A DNA stretch of 64,000 bases from contig DIFA01000019.1 of NCBI GenBank assembly GCA_002418895.1, positions 62,001 to 126,000 on the forward strand. Direction: 5' to 3'. Both the position numbers and the translations under genes were made by a program. Positions 16,884-26,072 of this stretch are shown here, piece after piece. Position 1 is the first letter of the stretch. Each line of letters begins with the position of its first letter. This DNA comes from Dehalococcoidia bacterium UBA5760. GTDB lineage: Bacteria > Chloroflexota > Dehalococcoidia > Dehalococcoidales > UBA5760. The notes beneath the pieces were generated by a model. The model did no database searches and was not told the DNA's origin. It saw only the letters and a list, made by a program, of their open reading frames with translations.

Positions 16884-17582
16884 GTGAATAAGATAATCGT
16901 AATGATAATTGATGAACAGCCCTTTTTCCGGACCGGCGTTCGTCAGGTATTGTCCCAGGAGTCTGACTTCAAGATACTGGACTGCGACCCGATTCAGGAC
17001 CCGTTAGGAATGATCGAAGCCAACATGCCCAACATAGTCCTGCTCGGCTCGGACCTTGGTGCACACAGCGGTCTGGAACTGGGCCGAAGAATTGCCCGCT
17101 ACTACCCGAACACCAGGGTAATAATGTTGAGCCCCAACCCCAACGATGAAGAGCTTTTTGAGGTTATCAAGACCGCGGCCGTCGCCTGCCTGAGCAAGAA
17201 TGCTAATACAACAGAGCTGATCAGCACCATCAGACGGGCCTGCCGGGGTGAATACCCGATAAACGATAGCGTCCTAAACCGGCCCCGAATCGCCGGCCGC
17301 GTTCTGGAGCAATTTCAGAGCACCTCGCCGATATCAAAAACAATGGAGTCAATAATCGCTCCTCTCACCAACCGGGAGACGCAGATTATGAGATACATCG
17401 CCGACGGCAACACCAACAAGGAAATCGGGCTGGCTCTGGGCATCAGTGAGCAGACTATTAAAAGCCATGTCAGTGCTATTCTGCGAAAGCTGAATGCCAA
17501 CGACAGGGCACACGCGGTCGCCCTCGCCATACGCAGCAGCCTGATTTCACCGGAAAGCAGGAAACAAGAGCCGTCTCAATAA
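16884..17582 (+). CDS. NarL/LuxR-type response regulator with degenerate receiver
   Basis: The 232-residue protein has an N-terminal receiver domain (about 1-120) and a C-terminal LuxR helix-turn-helix: LTNRETQIMRYIADGNTNKE then IGLALGISEQTIKSHV. The acidic pair Asp10-Glu11, the late Ser (MLSP) and Lys (LSKNA) of the receiver are present, but the phosphate-accepting Asp is replaced by Gly55 in the strand PNIVLLGSDLG. It therefore probably works without classical phosphorylation, or Asp57 takes over. No histidine kinase is adjacent. It lies 67 bases upstream of pilB and is a candidate pilus regulator (inference). The 150 bases upstream are very A/T rich with several TATAAT boxes but no clear -35. 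Confidence 0.88.
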   Translation: MNKIIVMIIDEQPFFRTGVRQVLSQESDFKILDCDPIQDPLGMIEANMPNIVLLGSDLGAHSGLELGRRIARYYPNTRVIMLSPNPNDEELFEVIKTAAVACLSKNANTTELISTIRRACRGEYPINDSVLNRPRIAGRVLEQFQSTSPISKTMESIIAPLTNRETQIMRYIADGNTNKEIGLALGISEQTIKSHVSAILRKLNANDRAHAVALAIRSSLISPESRKQEPSQ

Positions 17583-17590
17583 ACGGCTCT
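17567..17590 (+). terminator. Hairpin at the end of the response regulator gene
   Basis: AGAGCCGT and ACGGCTCT form an 8-base-pair stem whose loop contains the TAA stop codon. It is followed by AATAAAATCC rather than a U tract, so it may shield the mRNA end or attenuate rather than terminate fully. Confidence 0.3.
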
Positions 17591-17649
17591 AATAAAATCC
17601 AAATGACGGCTGCCAGGGTAATCAGCCAGGCGGTTTAAGAACAAAGAAG

Positions 17650-19287
17650 ATGGACAATAATAGAAAGAAAGCCGGGGATAACGCCGATACTCTTGATTTC
17701 AGCAAATCGAAAGACTTCACCGGGGAGCAATCGAAGGAGAGATCACAGCTGCGGCCGGAAGATGAAACGACGCGCGATACTCCGGCCCAGCAGCTAAGAC
17801 AGGTTATTCCCGCTGAGGTGTTACAGCTTATTCCCGAGGTCATGGCAAGGCGGTACAACGCCATCCCCATCAGCGTATCCGGCCATACCCTGAAGGTCGC
17901 CATGGCAAATCCGACCGACATCTTCGCCCTGGAGGCATTCTCGGCGAACAGCAAGAAGAGAATCAAGCCGGTACCTGCCGATGCCAAGGACATCAGGAGC
18001 GCCATCGACTTCAACTACAAGAACTATGGCGAGATCGAAAAACAGATTTCCAGCATTGCTATTCCTTCCGACGCTCTTGACGAAAGGCTTGCCATCGATG
18101 CCGTTGTCGATGCACCGCTGGCACAGGCGCTTAACCTTATCATCGAAGAAGCCGTTCGCTCCCGCTCATCCGATATCCACATCGAGCCGCAAGAGGACCG
18201 GGTAAGAATACGCTACCGCATTGACGGCACACTGCATGATATGATGTCCCTTCCGCTTAACATCCACCGGGCCATTATATCCCGCATTAAGATACTGGCC
18301 GATATGAACATCGCCGACCATCACCACTCTCAGGACGGTCAGTTTTCCACCAAGGCCAAAGGGCGTGATATTGATATCCGGGTGGCTACCGTTCCCACCG
18401 TTCTCGGCGAGATGGCAGTGCTGCGCCTCCTGGACAAATCGCAGGCTGTCCTCGGGCTGTCCGAGCTGGGCTTCCTACCTGACAGCCTGGAGAAATACGA
18501 GAACCTGCTCAAGGTCCCCTACGGGATGATACTAATCAGCGGTCCTACCGGAGCCGGAAAGACGACCACGCTCTATGCCTCCATCAACTCACTGGACACG
18601 ATAGGCAGAAACATAGTCACTATTGAAGACCCTGCCGAGTACCGTTTTCATGACATCAACCAGATTCAGGTCAACCCCCAGGCTGGCATCACCTTTGCCA
18701 GGGGGCTGCGGGCAATACTCCGTCTTGACCCCGATATCATTATGGTCGGCGAGATACGTGATATCGAGACGACCAACATCGCCGTCCAGTCGGCTCTTAC
18801 CGGACACCTGATGCTCTCTTCCATCCATGCCAGCGATGCCGCCGGCGTGCTTACCCGTCTCATCGACCTGGATGTGGAGCCATTCTTGATCGCATCGTCG
18901 GTTATCGGCGTCGTTGCACAGCGGATGGTACGCCGCATATGCCCTGACTGCGCTCACCTGATTGAAGCACCGATGGTAGAGCAGGCGGCATACCAGAGGG
19001 AGATGTCAGATAGCAGGAAGGAATTCTACTACGGCACCGGCTGTGCCTCCTGCTCCTATACCGGCTACCTCGGCCGTACCGGAATATTCGAGATACTGCT
19101 GATCAGCGACAGTATCAGGACACTCGTTATTAAACAGGCCTCGAGCAGCGAGATTCGTGCCCAGGCGATTGCCGAAGGTATGATCCCGATGATGGGTGAC
19201 GGCATGCGCAAGGTAAAGGAGGGCATCACCACTCCCGCCGAGGTGCTGCGCAGCGCCTACTCTCCCGATTTAAAGCCTTTAGGTTGA
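17650..19287 (+). CDS. pilB: Type IV pilus assembly ATPase PilB (GspE family)
   Basis: The 545-residue protein combines an N-terminal GspE/PilB domain (QVIPAEVLQLIPEVMARRYN) with the secretion-ATPase domain: SDIHIEPQEDRVRIRYRIDG, Walker A GPTGAGKTTT from residue 298, Asp box TIEDPAEYR, Walker B LRLDPDIIMVGEIRD and His box SSIHASDA. A CPDC ... CASC four-cysteine zinc site lies in the C-terminal part. It powers pilus extension at the membrane. It heads a tight rightward cluster with pilC, prepilin-like genes, PilM/N/O-type genes and a PilT paralogue. Confidence 0.95.
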   Translation: MDNNRKKAGDNADTLDFSKSKDFTGEQSKERSQLRPEDETTRDTPAQQLRQVIPAEVLQLIPEVMARRYNAIPISVSGHTLKVAMANPTDIFALEAFSANSKKRIKPVPADAKDIRSAIDFNYKNYGEIEKQISSIAIPSDALDERLAIDAVVDAPLAQALNLIIEEAVRSRSSDIHIEPQEDRVRIRYRIDGTLHDMMSLPLNIHRAIISRIKILADMNIADHHHSQDGQFSTKAKGRDIDIRVATVPTVLGEMAVLRLLDKSQAVLGLSELGFLPDSLEKYENLLKVPYGMILISGPTGAGKTTTLYASINSLDTIGRNIVTIEDPAEYRFHDINQIQVNPQAGITFARGLRAILRLDPDIIMVGEIRDIETTNIAVQSALTGHLMLSSIHASDAAGVLTRLIDLDVEPFLIASSVIGVVAQRMVRRICPDCAHLIEAPMVEQAAYQREMSDSRKEFYYGTGCASCSYTGYLGRTGIFEILLISDSIRTLVIKQASSSEIRAQAIAEGMIPMMGDGMRKVKEGITTPAEVLRSAYSPDLKPLG

Positions 19288-19291
19288 AAAA

Positions 19292-20497
19292 ATGAAATAT
19301 GCTTATGTAGCCTACACCAAAAACAAAAAAATGGTTAAGGGCCAGCTGGAGGCCAACAGCGAAGAAGCCGCCGCCAATCTGCTGGGTTACGGCGGCTACC
19401 AGGTGCTCAGTCTGAAAGAGGTAGTTCCCTTCTTTGACCGTGAGCAGATGTTTGCCCGCTTCAGCCGGATCAAGCCGTCGGAGATGGTGATGTTCTCCCG
19501 CCAGCTGGCCTTGCTGCTTGAGTCCGGCACCGATATCGTCACCTCGCTGGAACTGCTGCAAGACCAGGTAACCAACTCGAGCCTCAAGAAGATTATTGCT
19601 CAAGTTATCTCCGATATTCGCGGCGGCAGCTCGCTATCGGCAGCGATAAGCAAACACCCTCGTGCTTTCTCACAGCTATACTACCGGGCTATGGCGGCCG
19701 GCGAGCAGGGCGGCAACCTGGAAGTGGTTCTACGACAGATGGCCGACCATATTGAGAGAGCAGCGTTAACAGAAAAGAAGGTAAGGGGAGCCCTGATGTA
19801 TCCCCTGGTTGTTATCATTGTAGCCATCGCTGTGGTATCCATGCTGGTTACCCTGGTATTACCCCATTTCAGCGACCTCTACCGCGCTATGGGCTCGGAC
19901 CTGCCCATTTTACCCAGGATGCTCATCGGCTTCAGCGACTGGGCACAAAAGTACGGGCTCTATGTTTTGATCGGTATCATCGGGGCCTTCGGCGGTATCA
20001 CTGTCTATATCAGGACCGCCACGGGCAAGTACCGCTGGGATAAGTTTATGCTTAATGTACCGCTTATCGGACGCATCAACCTGCTCAATCAGCTCTCCCG
20101 CTGCTGCCGGACAATTTCTCTGCTCTTCCGGGTCGGCGTGCCCCTGCCTGAAATTATCAGCGTTACCATCTACAGTACCACCAACAAGATAATAGAAGAA
20201 GCTTTAAGCGGGGTGCAGGGTGATCTACTCAGGGGCGAAGGCCTGTCCCGGCCGATGTCGAAAAGAAAGGTCTTCCTACCCCTGATGGTACAGATGACCA
20301 GTGTCGGTGAAGAGACCGGTAATCTCGATAAAACACTGGCTACCGTCGCCGATAGCTACGAAACCGAGTCGGCCGACAGAACCAGTGCCGCCGTCGGCAT
20401 GATTCAGCCGGTAATGACGATCATCGTCGGGCTGATAGTCGCTTTCGTCGCCGTCGCCTTGATTACCGCAATGTACTCGATATACGACCAGTTTTAG
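19292..20497 (+). CDS. pilC: Type IV pilus inner-membrane platform protein PilC (GspF family)
   Basis: The 401-residue protein has two GspF domains: one after FSRQLALLLESGTDIVTSLE (about 70-190) and the second after LSRCCRTISLLFRVGVPLPE. Transmembrane helices are near 170-190 (LVVIIVAIAVVSMLVTLVLP), 220-240 and at the C-terminus (VMTIIVGLIVAFVAVALI). It forms the membrane platform on which PilB acts. It begins 5 bases after pilB. Confidence 0.95.
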   Translation: MKYAYVAYTKNKKMVKGQLEANSEEAAANLLGYGGYQVLSLKEVVPFFDREQMFARFSRIKPSEMVMFSRQLALLLESGTDIVTSLELLQDQVTNSSLKKIIAQVISDIRGGSSLSAAISKHPRAFSQLYYRAMAAGEQGGNLEVVLRQMADHIERAALTEKKVRGALMYPLVVIIVAIAVVSMLVTLVLPHFSDLYRAMGSDLPILPRMLIGFSDWAQKYGLYVLIGIIGAFGGITVYIRTATGKYRWDKFMLNVPLIGRINLLNQLSRCCRTISLLFRVGVPLPEIISVTIYSTTNKIIEEALSGVQGDLLRGEGLSRPMSKRKVFLPLMVQMTSVGEETGNLDKTLATVADSYETESADRTSAAVGMIQPVMTIIVGLIVAFVAVALITAMYSIYDQF

Positions 20498-20516
20498 TAA
20501 CAGGAATAATCATGAG

Positions 20517-20930
20517 ATGAAAAGCGAAAAGGGCTTTACCCTGATCATGGTGCTGGTCGCCATCGCCATACTGGGTCTGATAGCCGTCATCTTCGCCGGC
20601 GGCATCTCTACGGGCGCCAAGTCAGTCTTCGTAAGCGACGAGCGGGTTACCGCGGAGAGCCTGGCCAGAAGCCAGTTGGAGAGTATCAAGAACCAGACTT
20701 ATATTTATTATTCCGATGACCCGCACGATACGTATGAAATAATAAGCACCCCCGACGGCTATATTATCAACCTCGATGTGATTCCCTTCGACCCGGATAC
20801 CGCAACCCCCTACAGCGATAGTGACGGGATTTTTGACGGTGATGACGGCATACAGAAGATAACGGTAACGATTGACCACCATGACAAATACGCCGTATTT
20901 ACCCTGGAGGGTTACAAGGTGGACCGATGA
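20517..20930 (+). CDS. Prepilin-like minor pilin lacking Glu5
   Basis: The 137-residue protein begins MKSEKG and is followed by the class III prepilin motif FTLIMVLVAIAILGLIAVIF. Processing by PilD would cut after Gly6. The fifth residue of the mature protein is Met, not the usual Glu, as in tip subunits such as GspK and PilX-type proteins. The C-terminal part is a small acidic domain with DSDGIFDGDDGIQKI. It follows pilC by 19 bases and overlaps the next gene by 4 bases (ATGA). A minor pilin of PilV/PulG type. Confidence 0.82.
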   Translation: MKSEKGFTLIMVLVAIAILGLIAVIFAGGISTGAKSVFVSDERVTAESLARSQLESIKNQTYIYYSDDPHDTYEIISTPDGYIINLDVIPFDPDTATPYSDSDGIFDGDDGIQKITVTIDHHDKYAVFTLEGYKVDR

Positions 20931-21487
20931 TTACGCGTATTTCGGGGCTGCTGCGCAAAGACCAGCGAGGGTTTACCCTGATCGAAATACTGATCGTGGT
21001 CGCCATCGGCAGTGCTATCGCCGTGGTAGGCAGTATGGCAACCCGTCAGGTAATGCTGGAAACCGTCCGCAACAATAACCATGAGATTGCGGTGAGACAG
21101 GTACAGAACGCCGGATTCCGGATAACCCGTGACACCCAGACTGCCCAAACCGTAGTAGTCGAAGAGGATGCGGACGGCCTGCCCCTTACCCTGACCTGGC
21201 AGGATTTTGAGGGTATTAACGAATACCAGGTGGTCTATTCCCTGGAGGAAATTGACGGAGTGATCAACCTGAAACGGGAGCACTACACCAACAGAGCCGA
21301 CAACCCGGATCCCGATGGCACCAGCTATGTCGCCAAATACATTGATCCCGATCCGCTGAAGACCAGTTGTACTTTTGCTAATCCCGTGTTAACATTTACG
21401 GTAACCGCTACCGTGGGCGGCGGCTCGATGCAGGAGCAGAGCGAAACCAGGGTATATCAGATTGTCCGCAGGCCTGACGGCACTTGA
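20927..21487 (+). CDS. Prepilin-type minor pilin
   Basis: The 186-residue protein has a 14-residue basic leader ending in Gly, then FTLIEILIVVAIGSAIAVVG with the conserved Glu at position 5 of the mature form. The rest is a beta-rich extracellular domain with an ETRVYQIVRRPDGT end. It is translationally coupled by ATGA to the previous prepilin-like gene. It is comparable to PilW/PilV minor pilins that prime pilus assembly. Confidence 0.82.
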   Translation: MITRISGLLRKDQRGFTLIEILIVVAIGSAIAVVGSMATRQVMLETVRNNNHEIAVRQVQNAGFRITRDTQTAQTVVVEEDADGLPLTLTWQDFEGINEYQVVYSLEEIDGVINLKREHYTNRADNPDPDGTSYVAKYIDPDPLKTSCTFANPVLTFTVTATVGGGSMQEQSETRVYQIVRRPDGT

Positions 21488-21510
21488 TGGCGAGTCAGGA
21501 GGGTAAGGAA

Positions 21511-22623
21511 ATGATAAGGAGAATATTCAATAAGCTAAATAAGGAGCGGGGTGTTGTTCTGATTGTCGTCCTCATTCTCCTGGCAGTGGGCGGGCTCACA
21601 ATTGCGCCGATGCTGTCCCATATGAGCACCGGGCTGAAGGCCGGTCAGACATACGAGAAGAAAACCGACCAGTACTATACCGCCGACGCCGGAGTGGAGA
21701 ACGCCCTCTGGCAAATAACCCGGGAACAGCGCCTCCCCGAGTTTCCCAGTGAGCAAGGCGACCAGTGGCCGTATACGATCGAAGACCTGAACGGTAAAAG
21801 CATTACCGTGACCATAGAGTACACGGGAAAGGATGCCGAGGGAAACGATATCTATAAAATCGATTCTACTGCCAGCGATGACAGCGGCGATACCGCCATC
21901 GAGTCCTACGTCATTGTTACTAGCATCCCCATTTTTGATGGTGCTTTAGTGAGCAAGTATGATATCACTCTAGGTAAAAACTGCTCAGTAACAGGTAATA
22001 TTACATGCGGGGGAACCCTCACCACCGGCGGCGGTTTCATTCATGACGGAGACCTATTTGAAGGCGAAGAAGTAGAATTTCCGTCGCAAGAAGAAAATGA
22101 GGCTTTCGCTCAAACATATCGGGAAGAAGCACAGGCCGGGGGCACCTATCCTGGAGACTATCCCATACCTATGGGCACTACTATGGATCTGGGCCCCCTT
22201 TACATTACCGGTAATCTTAATATACTCAAAGACTGTACGATAAACCTTACCGGAACTATCTTCGTTGAAGGCAGCATTGATGTTGATAAGGGTGCTGAAA
22301 TCACTGGGGTAGGGAGCATAGTTGCCGTAGGTGATATTTATTTAGCCAAATTATCTGACTATGGGAGTGAATCCAGCATCATAATGTCTCTGAACGGTGA
22401 TATCACCTTCAAGAAGGAGGCTACTATTGGAGCAGTGATATACGCACCTAATGGTACCGTTAGCTTCGATAAGGATGCCACCGTAACCGGAATGATAGTT
22501 GCACAGAGTATTCAATCAGACAAGGATTCTACGTTCACTTACAACCCTGATGATAGTAGTTTGATAAAATTGCCGGGTTCTACTTTCGGAGAGATGAAAA
22601 TCCGCACCTGGGAGACCAGCTAA
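21511..22623 (+). CDS. PilX-like protein with C-terminal beta-helix
   Basis: About 370 residues. After a basic leader comes KERG and the hydrophobic VVLIVVLILLAVGGLTIAP, resembling PilX N-termini, again without Glu5; then ADAGVENALWQI as in PilX-like proteins. The second half (about 150-360) is a run of short beta strands with repeated polar turns (GNITCGGTLTTGGG, GTIFVEGSIDVDKG, GDITFKKEATIGAVIYAPNG), typical of a right-handed beta-helix like the bactofilin/DUF7305-type domains. The start is the ATG with GGAGGG 8 bases upstream; an upstream TTG/ATG pair overlapping the previous stop also exists. It may be a pilus-tip adhesin (inference). Confidence 0.78.
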   Translation: MIRRIFNKLNKERGVVLIVVLILLAVGGLTIAPMLSHMSTGLKAGQTYEKKTDQYYTADAGVENALWQITREQRLPEFPSEQGDQWPYTIEDLNGKSITVTIEYTGKDAEGNDIYKIDSTASDDSGDTAIESYVIVTSIPIFDGALVSKYDITLGKNCSVTGNITCGGTLTTGGGFIHDGDLFEGEEVEFPSQEENEAFAQTYREEAQAGGTYPGDYPIPMGTTMDLGPLYITGNLNILKDCTINLTGTIFVEGSIDVDKGAEITGVGSIVAVGDIYLAKLSDYGSESSIIMSLNGDITFKKEATIGAVIYAPNGTVSFDKDATVTGMIVAQSIQSDKDSTFTYNPDDSSLIKLPGSTFGEMKIRTWETS

Positions 22624-22638
22624 ATTGAGGAATATTAA

Positions 22639-23415
22639 ATGAAACTGGGTAGAACAGCCCGGATTGTACTGATAGTGGGCGCTTTTATCGTCGCCTTTTT
22701 TGTTATCAACCAGATGAAAGAGGAAGCGGAGAGCGAGCAACGTTCCCTGAACGTACAGATCCAGCTGGTTCAGACCATACTGCCCAAGCTCGCCGCTGAA
22801 AAAGCGGACCTGCAGGAACGTATTGTCCTGCTTGAGAGCGAGCTGGCTGAAGCCGCCGCATCGCTTGAGGAGAGCCGGGCGGAATTCCCTCACGATATCC
22901 AGAGCATCGAATACGATGAAATACTGTTCGACATCGCCCACCAGCGGGACCTGGATATCATCATCCTTACCGTATCCGAGCCAGCTTCACAAAAGGTAGA
23001 GGTTACCGTTCAACCGGCCGACCCGCAGGCAAAGAGTGTTACCTACACCGTCACCTACACCGTTACCAACTTCAACATAGTGGTCGAGGGCCAGCCGGTA
23101 GAACCTGCCCCGGAAGAAACGAATGAGTTCCGCGACTATATCTATCAGACCGTAGACGACATACTGAGCTACTTTAATTCAATCGCGACCGGTAAGGACT
23201 TCACTACGGCGAACGTAGCTTCTGTAGATATCAACATTCCGGAACCATGTAAGGAACAGTCCTTGGCTATCACCATCCCGACCTGTGCCGCACTGGAACG
23301 AGCCGAAATCGGAGAAGAGGAAGAGACAATAACGGAAGACACAACATCAATGGAAGCCGTACCGGCAAAGGCGATTATTAATCTTGTCATATACAGCTAC
23401 GAAGGTAGTGAGTAA
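22639..23415 (+). CDS. PilO-like pilus alignment protein
   Basis: A 258-residue bitopic protein: short basic N-terminus, one transmembrane helix (IVLIVGAFIVAFFVI at about 10-24), a coiled coil from about 27 to 80 rich in Glu/Leu (EKADLQERIVLLESELAEA), then a ferredoxin-like periplasmic-side domain and a long Glu/Thr-rich tail. This architecture and the position just upstream of the PilM-PilN gene fit PilO. Sequence conservation in this family is low, so the name rests on architecture and context. Confidence 0.65.
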   Translation: MKLGRTARIVLIVGAFIVAFFVINQMKEEAESEQRSLNVQIQLVQTILPKLAAEKADLQERIVLLESELAEAAASLEESRAEFPHDIQSIEYDEILFDIAHQRDLDIIILTVSEPASQKVEVTVQPADPQAKSVTYTVTYTVTNFNIVVEGQPVEPAPEETNEFRDYIYQTVDDILSYFNSIATGKDFTTANVASVDINIPEPCKEQSLAITIPTCAALERAEIGEEEETITEDTTSMEAVPAKAIINLVIYSYEGSE

Positions 23416-23417
23416 CT

Positions 23418-24899
23418 ATGGCTGAAGTAAGTCTATTTATTGAAGATACCGCCATCAAGGTTATGGCCACCAAAGGACACAGGGTGGAAAAGTGGGGCAG
23501 TGTCCCCCTGGAGCCAGGTCTGGTCGGTGACGGGATTATCCTTGATGAAGCTCAGGTTGCCGAAAAGCTCAGGGAACTTTTCCGGCAGCAGAAGATAGGA
23601 TCAAAAAAGGTAACCGCCGGCTTAAGCGGCCTGAATTCTATCTACCGGCTGACCTCCTTACCTGAATTACCCGAGGCAATACTACCTGAAGCCGTAGAGC
23701 AGGAAGCCAGCCGGATCGTACCAGCACCCCTCGAGCAGTTCTACCTGTCCTACCAGACCATTCCTGCCCCACCCGGTGAGACCGGCGTTTTTCTGACCGC
23801 CTTTCCCCGAAACACCGCCGATGCCCTGTTCAGAACACTAAAAAAGGCCGGTATCAAGGCTACCGCTGTAGACCTGGCCCCGTTAGCTCTCTGCCGAACT
23901 GTAGATGCTCCGGAAGCTATCATCATCGACGCCCGCTCTGCCGGTCTTGATATCGCCATAATGGTAGACCGTGTCCCCCGGGTAATCCGCAGCTTCTCTC
24001 TACCCGGCGAGGCTGAATCCCTGGCCGAGCGCATGCAGACCATCTCGGAAGAAATGGAAAGAACGATTGCTTTCTATAATTCCGGACACCTGGATAAGCC
24101 CCTGCCGACAGCGACGCCGGTCTTCGTCTCCGGCGATCTTGCCGAGGCACCGGAAAGCTGGCCGTTACTTGCCAGGACGGAAGATACCCCTGTTGCTAAA
24201 CTGCCGTCGCCGATGCAGTCCCCCGAAGACTTTGACGCCAGCCAGTTTATGGTTAACATCGGGCTTTCCTTAAAGAACCTGCCGCTGGAGAAAGAAGGCA
24301 ACTTCTCGATAGTTAACTTCAACGCCCTGCCCGAGTCGGAGAAACCCCAGGGGATATCGTTAGCCCGGATTTTGACTCCGGTCGGCATCATCATCGGCAT
24401 CGGGCTGATCTTCTGGCTCTGGCTTCAAGTCCAGGATATCAGGACTAAAAACGAGGCATTACGCTCCCAGGTAGATATCAACCAGAGCCTGATCACCCAG
24501 CAGCGTGAAGAAATAGCCGCGCTCAATGAAGATATTGCCGCGATAGAGCCCCAGATTGCCCCTCTTAAAGCCAGGGTCGATATCTTCTCCGGTACCTTTG
24601 CTGACCTTGATACCAACCGCAACCGGATCAACCGGGACTTGAGCGGGATTGTCGGTCTGATGCCTGATGACGTCGACCTTGTCAGTATCAGTCATAATGG
24701 CTCCCAGATCACCGTAACCGGTACCGCACCGGAAAAAGAAATCCTTAAGTATGCCAAAAACCTGAGAAGCAGCGGCAGATACTCTGAAGTGAATATCTCG
24801 TCACTTAGCTATAAGTTGATACTGGAAGACTGGGAAGATCTGGAAACCGAGGTGGTCTACAACTTTGTGTTGCTATTGACCAGCATGGCGGTGGAGTGA
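23418..24899 (+). CDS. PilM-PilN fusion protein
   Basis: The 493-residue protein looks like two pilus proteins in one chain. Residues about 1-290 form a PilM-like actin-fold ATPase (VSLFIEDTAIKVMATKG at the start, PEAVEQEASRIVPAPLEQF and AIIIDARSAGLDIAIM in the middle). A transmembrane helix near 318-338 (GIIIGIGLIFWLWLQV) is followed by a coiled coil and a PilN-like domain ending in VDLVSISHNGSQITVTG and an RYSEVNISSLSYKL strand. PilM and PilN normally interact through a short PilN N-terminal peptide; the fusion would make that contact permanent. It lies 2 bases after the PilO-like gene. Confidence 0.75.
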   Translation: MAEVSLFIEDTAIKVMATKGHRVEKWGSVPLEPGLVGDGIILDEAQVAEKLRELFRQQKIGSKKVTAGLSGLNSIYRLTSLPELPEAILPEAVEQEASRIVPAPLEQFYLSYQTIPAPPGETGVFLTAFPRNTADALFRTLKKAGIKATAVDLAPLALCRTVDAPEAIIIDARSAGLDIAIMVDRVPRVIRSFSLPGEAESLAERMQTISEEMERTIAFYNSGHLDKPLPTATPVFVSGDLAEAPESWPLLARTEDTPVAKLPSPMQSPEDFDASQFMVNIGLSLKNLPLEKEGNFSIVNFNALPESEKPQGISLARILTPVGIIIGIGLIFWLWLQVQDIRTKNEALRSQVDINQSLITQQREEIAALNEDIAAIEPQIAPLKARVDIFSGTFADLDTNRNRINRDLSGIVGLMPDDVDLVSISHNGSQITVTGTAPEKEILKYAKNLRSSGRYSEVNISSLSYKLILEDWEDLETEVVYNFVLLLTSMAVE

Positions 24900-24903
24900 A
24901 GTT

Positions 24904-25974
24904 GTGGATATCTTATCCATATTAAAGAAGGCAAGGTCAATGGCTGCCTCAGACCTGCATCTGGTTGCCTTTAGCCCGCCGCTAGTCCGGGTCCATGGCT
25001 ATTTAACGCCCATGGACGATATCAAGCCCCTTAGCCCTGATGATACCAGACAAATATTCATCCAGATAACCACGCAAGAACAGCAGAAGCATTTCCAGCA
25101 GCACCTTGAGCTTGATTTCGGCTACAGTCTGCCTGATGTCGGCAGCTTTCGCTGTAATGCCGCTCAGGAGCGCGGAGCTATTTGTCTGGTTCTACGCCTG
25201 CTGCCTCCGGAAATTCCCACTGTTGAAGAACTGGGGCTGCCCGCAATATATAAGGAGCTTATAATGCACACCAGGGGGCTGCTGATCGTTACCGGCGCTA
25301 CCGGTAGCGGCAAGACCACCTCACAGGCAGCGATGATACACCATTTGAACCTGACCGAACGCCGCCATGTGGTTACTATCGAGGACCCTATTGAATATGC
25401 TCACTCCAACATCAAATGTGCCATTACCCAGCGGCAACTGGGCAGCGACACCTATTCGTTCCCCGCTGCGCTGCGCCACATCCTCAGGCAAGACCCGGAC
25501 ATCATCCTGGTGGGCGAAGTAAGAGACCTGGAGACAGCAGCGGCTGTACTGTCTGTCGCCGAGACAGGCCACATGATAGTGACCACCGATCATGCCCCAA
25601 ACGCCAGTCAGGCGGTAGAAAGGCTGATCGACCTCTTCCCACCCCACGAACGTGACATGGCGCAGAAACGGCTGGCCTCTCTGCTGCTGGCAGTAATCTG
25701 CCAGCAGCTTGTGCCACGCTCTGATCGACCGGGCAGGATAGTCGCCATAGAGATTATGCTGGCCAACTCAGCGGTACGCAACCTGATTCGAGAAGGTAAG
25801 TCTTATCAGCTCCCCAGCGTCATCTGTACCCACCAGGACATCGGAATGGTATCAATGGATGAATCTCTGATCAACCTATACCGTCATGGAAAAATCAATA
25901 AGAAGCACCTGTTCGAATTCTGCCATAACGAACACGAGGTAAAGCGTCTGCTTGAAGAGACCGGTAGCAAGTAA
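24904..25974 (+). CDS. PilT-like retraction ATPase (paralogue 1)
   Basis: The 356-residue PilT/PilU family ATPase starts at a GTG. It has SDLHLVAFSPPLVRVHGYL, Walker A GATGSGKTT at about 131-139, TIEDPIEY, Walker B LRQDPDIILVGEVRD and a divergent His box TTDHAPNASQAVERLIDLFP (canonical PilT has TLHTxxA). These hexameric ATPases depolymerise pili. It closes the pilB cluster, 4 bases after the PilM-PilN gene. A second, more canonical pilT lies 13 kb away, so this copy may be PilU-like. Confidence 0.88.
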   Translation: MDILSILKKARSMAASDLHLVAFSPPLVRVHGYLTPMDDIKPLSPDDTRQIFIQITTQEQQKHFQQHLELDFGYSLPDVGSFRCNAAQERGAICLVLRLLPPEIPTVEELGLPAIYKELIMHTRGLLIVTGATGSGKTTSQAAMIHHLNLTERRHVVTIEDPIEYAHSNIKCAITQRQLGSDTYSFPAALRHILRQDPDIILVGEVRDLETAAAVLSVAETGHMIVTTDHAPNASQAVERLIDLFPPHERDMAQKRLASLLLAVICQQLVPRSDRPGRIVAIEIMLANSAVRNLIREGKSYQLPSVICTHQDIGMVSMDESLINLYRHGKINKKHLFEFCHNEHEVKRLLEETGSK

Positions 25975-26031
25975 CCGCTTCTGAAACTATTCATACCCCT
26001 AGCTTATTCTTATACCCCAACATTATTCGTA

Positions 26032-26060
26032 TTGACAACATAATCCATCCGGGCTATATT
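26032..26060 (+). promoter_or_regulatory. Promoter of the Wzy/TPR gene
   Basis: A perfect TTGACA, 17-base spacer and TATATT. The predicted transcription start is about 6 bases before the ATG and no Shine-Dalgarno precedes that ATG, so a leaderless or near-leaderless mRNA is inferred. Confidence 0.65.
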
Positions 26061-26072
26061 CATTAACAAACC

